A program made the position numbers and the translations under genes. This document shows, one piece after another, positions 61,601 to 64,000 of a stretch of 64,000 bases of DNA (position 1 is its first letter; each line of letters starts with the position of its first letter). The notes beneath the pieces are model-generated. The model was not told where the DNA came from. It was given only the letters and a program-made list of their open reading frames with translations, and made no database searches. This DNA comes from an uncultured Parabacteroides sp. (lineage in GTDB: Bacteria; Bacteroidota; Bacteroidia; Bacteroidales; Tannerellaceae), in assembly GCF_905196875.1 (NCBI RefSeq), contig NZ_CAJJWO010000012.1:1-64000 (forward strand), given 5' to 3'.

Positions 61601-62353
61601 TTTTTCTTTTACTTTCAGCTTCACTGTCGAGATATAGGAACCGGCAGCCAGCTGTGTACAGTTACTGAGAGAAGGATTAAAGGCAAACTGCTCTGTCGGG
61701 GGGAACGTCAGTTGTACGTCGTATTCTCCTGCATCCAGGCTATTATTGCCTGTATATTGTATCGACAAACCGTCTTTAACCAGGAAAACCGAAGCATCAG
61801 CAAATGATACCCCGGACATACCTGATACCTGTATTTTGGTATTCAGATCACTAATAGGTGTTCCATAAACATAATTCCCCCAGTTTGCCGGGAAATTCAG
61901 ATTACCGATAGCCTGCCGGGCTTTGATCTCGACGGCATTTGTTACCACTACCTGCTCATGGTCAAGTGTACCGAAAAGAGTGGCTGGAGTTATATTTCCT
62001 GTTCCGATCGCCCGTTCAAAATTCAACGTAACGACACCGGAGGAAGTCACTTTAAAAGTATAATTATAACTTCCTGCTACCAAATCACCAGTCTGGTCGC
62101 CGCCTGCCCCTCTGATAGTGACATCGGATATCGTTGCTGTCTGATCACTCTGATCGACAACATCCTGCAATAAACTTTGGATATGGGATTTCAACTGCTC
62201 TGCATTTGCGTTACTGGTTCCTTCATAAACTGACAGGACATCTTTTACGGGGACATAAATGTCTGCTGCAACTGCTTGTGTGATATACCCTCCCAATAAT
62301 AGTACGAATATAAGTAGTCGCCTACTCACATCGATCAAGTATACTTTTTTCAT
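55676..62353 (-). CDS. MBG-repeat giant surface protein with type IX-like C-terminus (2225 aa)
   Basis: The start is the ATG at 62353 (MKKVYLIDVSRRLLIFVLLL), signal peptide to about residue 31 (TQAVAA). The first two thirds contain divergent units of roughly 120-170 residues, each with a YxYxVxL-type closing strand (SYNYTFKVTSSG, ATYRVTLSSDLD, YDYTVQLTSADY, YGYRVDVLDPNL). The last third has MBG repeats (ITKAPLTVRACSYNRPYGGG, ARSFDIKYGDAMPAYANAYD, ALSIQADDKETVYGKDLEEL), an Ig-like segment (VEGGDVILTASASSKLPVTF), and a C-terminal domain (VDVYPRLFTNTVTVAAPSEI, LLSMNGTLQKVIRK, GSGIYLLNVTLEDG, KSVKIIKK). The last segment is like type IX sorting domains. At over 2200 residues it is the largest protein in the window and lies upstream of a shorter relative in the same operon. 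Confidence 0.82.
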   Translation of the reverse strand: MKKVYLIDVSRRLLIFVLLLGGYITQAVAADIYVPVKDVLSVYEGTSNANAEQLKSHIQSLLQDVVDQSDQTATISDVTIRGAGGDQTGDLVAGSYNYTFKVTSSGVVTLNFERAIGTGNITPATLFGTLDHEQVVVTNAVEIKARQAIGNLNFPANWGNYVYGTPISDLNTKIQVSGMSGVSFADASVFLVKDGLSIQYTGNNSLDAGEYDVQLTFPPTEQFAFNPSLSNCTQLAAGSYISTVKLKVKEKPINNTVFPVFAEGVGGLGKMAANTNLNRAKNLIGNNINPSDFISEIKVYSDTNFSNEVTAGRLTPGAVYSYRVVLLPNYGKGNNVSASVGGATISFNTQQHSYDIVNAISIEKNTLSVKLPDFVASPIHIGDYTDNAAVATMLKRLIQDINPDMVDQSLVPQVEVTGGTVSSGMADNSLLGYKVTVQGDLTKTDLNFVTNGNVSSTNLTVNGNVCTFNNSLLFVTTLPTTHSLVYPGNYQIAYEKDMLPNAVIRRIKSDLLVRNAGILGNETFVVRLINNDLGNKNAIAETDDSFGYKIIITKSATLQEIEAPANQRINVIDKGTTIEITYSKSIAIVPRPTIDFTFGEYTVQYVKDMTRTQVADKVREYIYLANPYIAEYITNVQITDTRIRENMGRATYRVTLSSDLDVLFSEVTVNGQPHSSTTFEGIVNITPRPIAKVKLYKYEFKREGASDDMIEKAILADLLLKNPDMKGAYISSVTLVPAIGRDIYSYTVVFNPNDNIQKIDVTNEDGGVIIPIELFGYTTATYLRSVRLTDDGQSLAEYPLPINVQLPLWERPFGQTADEYAQDLLDDFILTPGADRVTVPDLNNWGVKTYLINNETSTGDVPVRIAGESYPQVSDLYGYEVVTGANTQFSEYYTLNYTAPSSIHLTKNGNDVIAKLALRIVKAKRTLTLPEVNVTYNDINTKVALLDSVKKAVLEDPANEEFFELVSKTGIKPLKSFTVTINNIEEEGTTAAKTYTYSVAFVQKVTDNIEIRETGPKTLVVGKAPVVFTFPTDITYRYGKRKAAIEADILSQFLAANEGLLSAYTCFENPADLFKVMLTTADCTAEETETMPKNGDYGYRVDVLDPNLLSNFLLDNQFGSNFHNVQNSVQIGQRKLTITLPTYLAATAEEETAAKAAFTFGKATKDEIEQIIYDDIVALNGAKIKSDYTLTVGLVTTKAQLDKNNPVIGDYDYTVQLTSADYTFVYHIEGAEVTDGPGTDVVTAVKAVKVVAPGVVVTFSEEKLEGVWTIVAGKPVYELTNLTLAASDYGFSLVSIKEDPENPTPAMTAARWNKLFSSDKLHWALYRNNKLQFHGNTLNSVLIDSVQNNVTQGNYKLRIIDASTLKAAIGNFEIQLDADLANLKVTPATVEVKAAKDAYTKVYGTEVTKAADLKVALNFATEPKLNAAKLLAEKNVIDLFETVDPLDTDVYEAAAPVGDYQIRAIDAMAKELFTPVIGVKFAASETNAKVTVTPAPLTATDLTVKVSVTREYGEEATDADVYAEVSGQLSDAFQAEISKLLNADKVNRTSWLDLSGVNKKTDVGTYELRFTSSAAAQIAALLPNFDISAATLVNAGLTITKAPLTVRACSYNRPYGGGNPDLEIEYIGLKNNEYENLADVFSVMPKIATDAKSDSRGTYDIYFTVEGEARNYAITHENGTLSIDKIRRTIIWPEDQRNLVIPVGETVELSAYLKSEADGKPSIYDIRYELSGNDRERVILSETAKGVYAVTGNVRTEGDNYVTITVFADGDDTYEDATPVTGTIKVIAPEGDAAKVNVIISNVTSIYDSNPRAVSVKVTDVETGEAVKDFSIYYEGDQLGSVPTLYPSTQDAPTDAGVYTVTVKATLGSVTYSYIAKNKMVIAPKPVVVTARSFDIKYGDAMPAYANAYDYNKNDFLNGEDFLIGQAPVVRVEAYNGKAGSYKLTPYSAQDFGRNYVITYVSGLLNVSKAALSIQADDKETVYGKDLEELTYTATGFVNGETLKDLGFAPRISSTVTRTSDAGSYPITFADNYISDNYEVTYTAGKYVIVPATQKISWSPETAIDVEGGDVILTASASSKLPVTFNSSNDAVAYVNQIGDAWILTPVTSGTVTVTAMQHGNNNYNAAEPVVVTFLVDDEYLSVGNENLVVADQIDVYPRLFTNTVTVAAPSEIKQVELLSMNGTLQKVIRKPGSVLDLSSFGSGIYLLNVTLEDGTFKSVKIIKK

Positions 62354-62426
62354 ACACAATTATTTTAATTAGTTTATACTTCAATCAATAGCCAGTGAGT
62401 GCTTATAATCAAGTTGTATAACATAA

Positions 62427-62464
62427 ATACAAACCCTGACAAAAAACTTAGTCAGGGTTTGTAT
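62427..62464 (-). terminator. 14-bp stem-loop after the third DUF6383 gene
   Basis: ATACAAACCCTGAC (62427-62440) pairs perfectly with GTCAGGGTTTGTAT (62451-62464), loop of 10 nt. On the minus strand it is followed by TTATGTTATAC, a poor T-tract, so termination may be partial and allow read-through into the MBG operon. Confidence 0.6.
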
Positions 62465-62474
62465 CCGCTTTCAT

Positions 62475-62560
62475 TCTTCACAGAGCTAGGCGGAAGAATT
62501 TATATTTCATTACTTTAGTATTAATACCCGCCTTTTCGCCTTCACAGGTTAATTGGTGTC
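62475..62560. repeat. Conserved 3' region of the third DUF6383 gene
   Basis: CTTCACAGAGCTA, then a 23-bp stretch at 62504-62526 identical to 47611-47633, then CGCCTTCACAGG. The equivalents after the other DUF6383 genes are at 47581-47660 and 20391-20475. Confidence 0.65.
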
Positions 62561-62562
62561 AG

Positions 62563-62590
62563 GTAGAGACGCTGCAAGCAACGTCTCTAC
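62563..62590. repeat. 28-bp REP-like palindrome
   Basis: GTAGAGACG (62563-62571) and CGTCTCTAC (62582-62590) are perfect arms around CTGCAAGCAA. It resembles a palindrome I know as dispersed in cyanobacterial and other genomes (GTAGAGACG TTGC type). Only one copy was noticed in this window. Confidence 0.55.
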
Positions 62591-62657
62591 ATCCGCCACG
62601 CGGTTATTTAGAAATTATTGATTATAAACTTCTTTATATCAATAGTTATTCATTGTC

Positions 62658-64000
62658 TTATTTAACGATTGCCTTAACAACTGTTCCGTCTTCGAGAGCT
62701 ACAACAACGATTCCGGCAGGAGCGTCGAATGTAACATTATCAGAGTTGATCGTTGTGTTAGCAACAGTCTGTCCCAATACGTTGCTGATGATAACCTTCT
62801 GGTTAGCAGCATTCAGGATCGTTACCTTACCCTGGCCACCCAGAACTGTTACAGCTGTTGTATTGATAGATTCGTTAGAAACCGGATTATGTTCGTCAGC
62901 ATCATCGAAGTAGATGTCACCGGTAGAGGTAGCAGTCTTAGATGTTGCGAAGTCATAGAAGTCTTCCGACGGAATCATTTCTTCACCACCTACACATTCG
63001 TTGAATGCACGTACACGTGCAGTGTAAGCAGTTTGCGGGATCAGGTTATGAACAGCTATCGATGTTGCAGTTGCAGCAACTTTGTACGATTCTTCACCGT
63101 CGAAGTTGATATCATCCTGCCATTCGTAATATGCTGTCGGTAATGAACCTACTTCAGTTCTCCAGTCACCTGTATTGAAGTCGCCACCGTTGATAGGCAT
63201 ACCCTGAACCGGCTTTCTAACCATCCATGTTGCAGGAGTGTCGAACAGATAGATATCGATCTGGTGTTCGTCGGTCTGGAATCCTTCCATCAGGCGGATT
63301 GTATACTTAACCGGTTTCGTGATATCTGTAGTCAGTTCCATGTTGTCCATCTGGTGGGCAATCGGAGCATAACCCCAGTTTCTGTCGATCGGCTGAGTAT
63401 TACCCTGCAGTTCGAAGTTATCTACACTTACCTTAGTTACTTCTTTCTGCGGTTTGCCGGCAGCGTCAGTATATTCTTTAGTTACTTCCAACCAGTAGTT
63501 AACTTTGTTATCACGGTGGATAACATCACCTGTTGCGTTGAACAATTCAACCCAGATAGTCTTGCTTGCATCGTCGGCACGTACTTCAGACATGAATACA
63601 TCTTCAGAAGTGTACTTCGGAGTGAAACGACCTACAGCAACCTGATAATACTGAGCACCCGGAGTGGCTGTCCACTTGATACGAGCATCGCTACCACCAA
63701 CGTCACCTGGTTCCATATCTTTGATATATGGCATTTCAAGACCAGCGGTAAATGCTAACGGCAATGTTTTCTGTACATCACATACAGCAGACAGAGACAG
63801 TTCATTTTCTACATCGCAAAGATCTTCTACGTTCGGAGTCGAGCGAACATCGATCTTAGCAGCTACGTCACCACGAAGAACATTGTTCACCAGGTCGTTT
63901 GCACCACCCTTGAAAATATAAGGAGCTTCTTCTGCAGTTGCAGCCAGTTCCATAGACTTTTCACGGATGAACAGTTTCACTTCTTTTGCTTTGTTTGTTC
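62658..64000 (-). CDS. DUF6383 surface protein, third copy (5' end beyond the window)
   Basis: The reading frame is open to the right edge (no stop or convincing start up to 64000), so the gene is partial; at least 447 residues are present. The visible chain has a fibronectin-III-like segment (SDARIKWTATPGAQYYQVAV and later PTAYYEWQDDINF, SIAVHNLIPQTAYTARVRAF). The C-terminal block (TAVTVLGGQGKVTILNAANQ, ISNVLGQTVANTTINS, VVKAIVK) is nearly the same as in the other two DUF6383 proteins. It differs in the rest, so the family shares a C-terminal module on unrelated bodies, as expected for a sorting or anchoring domain. Its transcript may read into the MBG operon. Confidence 0.85.
   Translation of the reverse strand, partial: TNKAKEVKLFIREKSMELAATAEEAPYIFKGGANDLVNNVLRGDVAAKIDVRSTPNVEDLCDVENELSLSAVCDVQKTLPLAFTAGLEMPYIKDMEPGDVGGSDARIKWTATPGAQYYQVAVGRFTPKYTSEDVFMSEVRADDASKTIWVELFNATGDVIHRDNKVNYWLEVTKEYTDAAGKPQKEVTKVSVDNFELQGNTQPIDRNWGYAPIAHQMDNMELTTDITKPVKYTIRLMEGFQTDEHQIDIYLFDTPATWMVRKPVQGMPINGGDFNTGDWRTEVGSLPTAYYEWQDDINFDGEESYKVAATATSIAVHNLIPQTAYTARVRAFNECVGGEEMIPSEDFYDFATSKTATSTGDIYFDDADEHNPVSNESINTTAVTVLGGQGKVTILNAANQKVIISNVLGQTVANTTINSDNVTFDAPAGIVVVALEDGTVVKAIVK

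Larger units (their letters stand above)
62354..62657. other. 304-bp region between the third DUF6383 gene and the MBG operon
   Basis: Contains a 14-bp perfect stem-loop (62427-62464), a conserved DUF6383 3' region (62475-62560) and a 28-bp palindromic repeat (62563-62590). I see no convincing -7 box, so the MBG operon may depend on read-through or a non-standard promoter. Confidence 0.6.

Overview
The window comes from a Bacteroidota chromosome, most likely a Parabacteroides or close Tannerellaceae relative (inference). Evidence: SusC/SusD with an ECF sigma/FecR pair, Bacteroidetes-type -7 boxes (TAnnTTTG) before many genes, an S46 dipeptidyl-peptidase, a PorE-type OmpA protein, EF-G2, and three genes with the same LGQT(I/V)AN...AIVK C-terminus that I recognise as DUF6383, a domain I associate with Parabacteroides surface proteins. 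There are no rRNA or tRNA genes, CRISPR arrays or transposases.

Layout. 1-6863 (minus): a sigma, FecR, SusC, SusD polysaccharide-utilisation locus running off the left edge into an exported enzyme. 7077-11894 (plus): a 999-aa TPR protein paired with an outer-membrane barrel. 11982-13313: a MATE transporter. 13322-18799 (minus): a cobalamin riboswitch ahead of a TonB receptor, DUF4374 lipoprotein and PepSY membrane protein, the gene order of the XusABC xenosiderophore system. 18931-20211: O-acetylhomoserine sulfhydrylase. 20536-23730: first DUF6383 surface protein. 24129-28917: glycosyltransferase, metallophosphoesterase, YkgJ protein, EF-G2. 29289-33864: Wzi-like protein and lipoprotein, a RelE/ParE-type toxin-antitoxin pair coupled to hemW, and a zeta-like kinase with a 56-aa partner. 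33949-40804 (minus): barrel protein, then a CYTH / DPP11 / membrane-anchored LuxR cluster behind an unusual 21-bp-period palindrome array. 41025-47426: Smr protein, queA, porE, a hypothetical gene, a probable 6S-like RNA and galM. 47725-64000 (minus): two more DUF6383 genes and two giant MBG-repeat proteins with type IX-like C-termini.

How it fits together. Much of the window builds or feeds the cell surface: TonB-dependent importers (glycan, metal or corrinoid), a PorE-like type IX secretion component, and five proteins whose C-termini resemble type IX sorting domains. The DUF6383 gene at 47725-51105 has a 33-bp inverted repeat upstream that encloses a promoter now pointing away from it. The equivalent promoter of the gene at 20536-23730 points towards the gene. 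This is the signature of phase-variable surface proteins controlled by promoter inversion.

All identifications come from reading the translations and motifs by eye. No database search was run.
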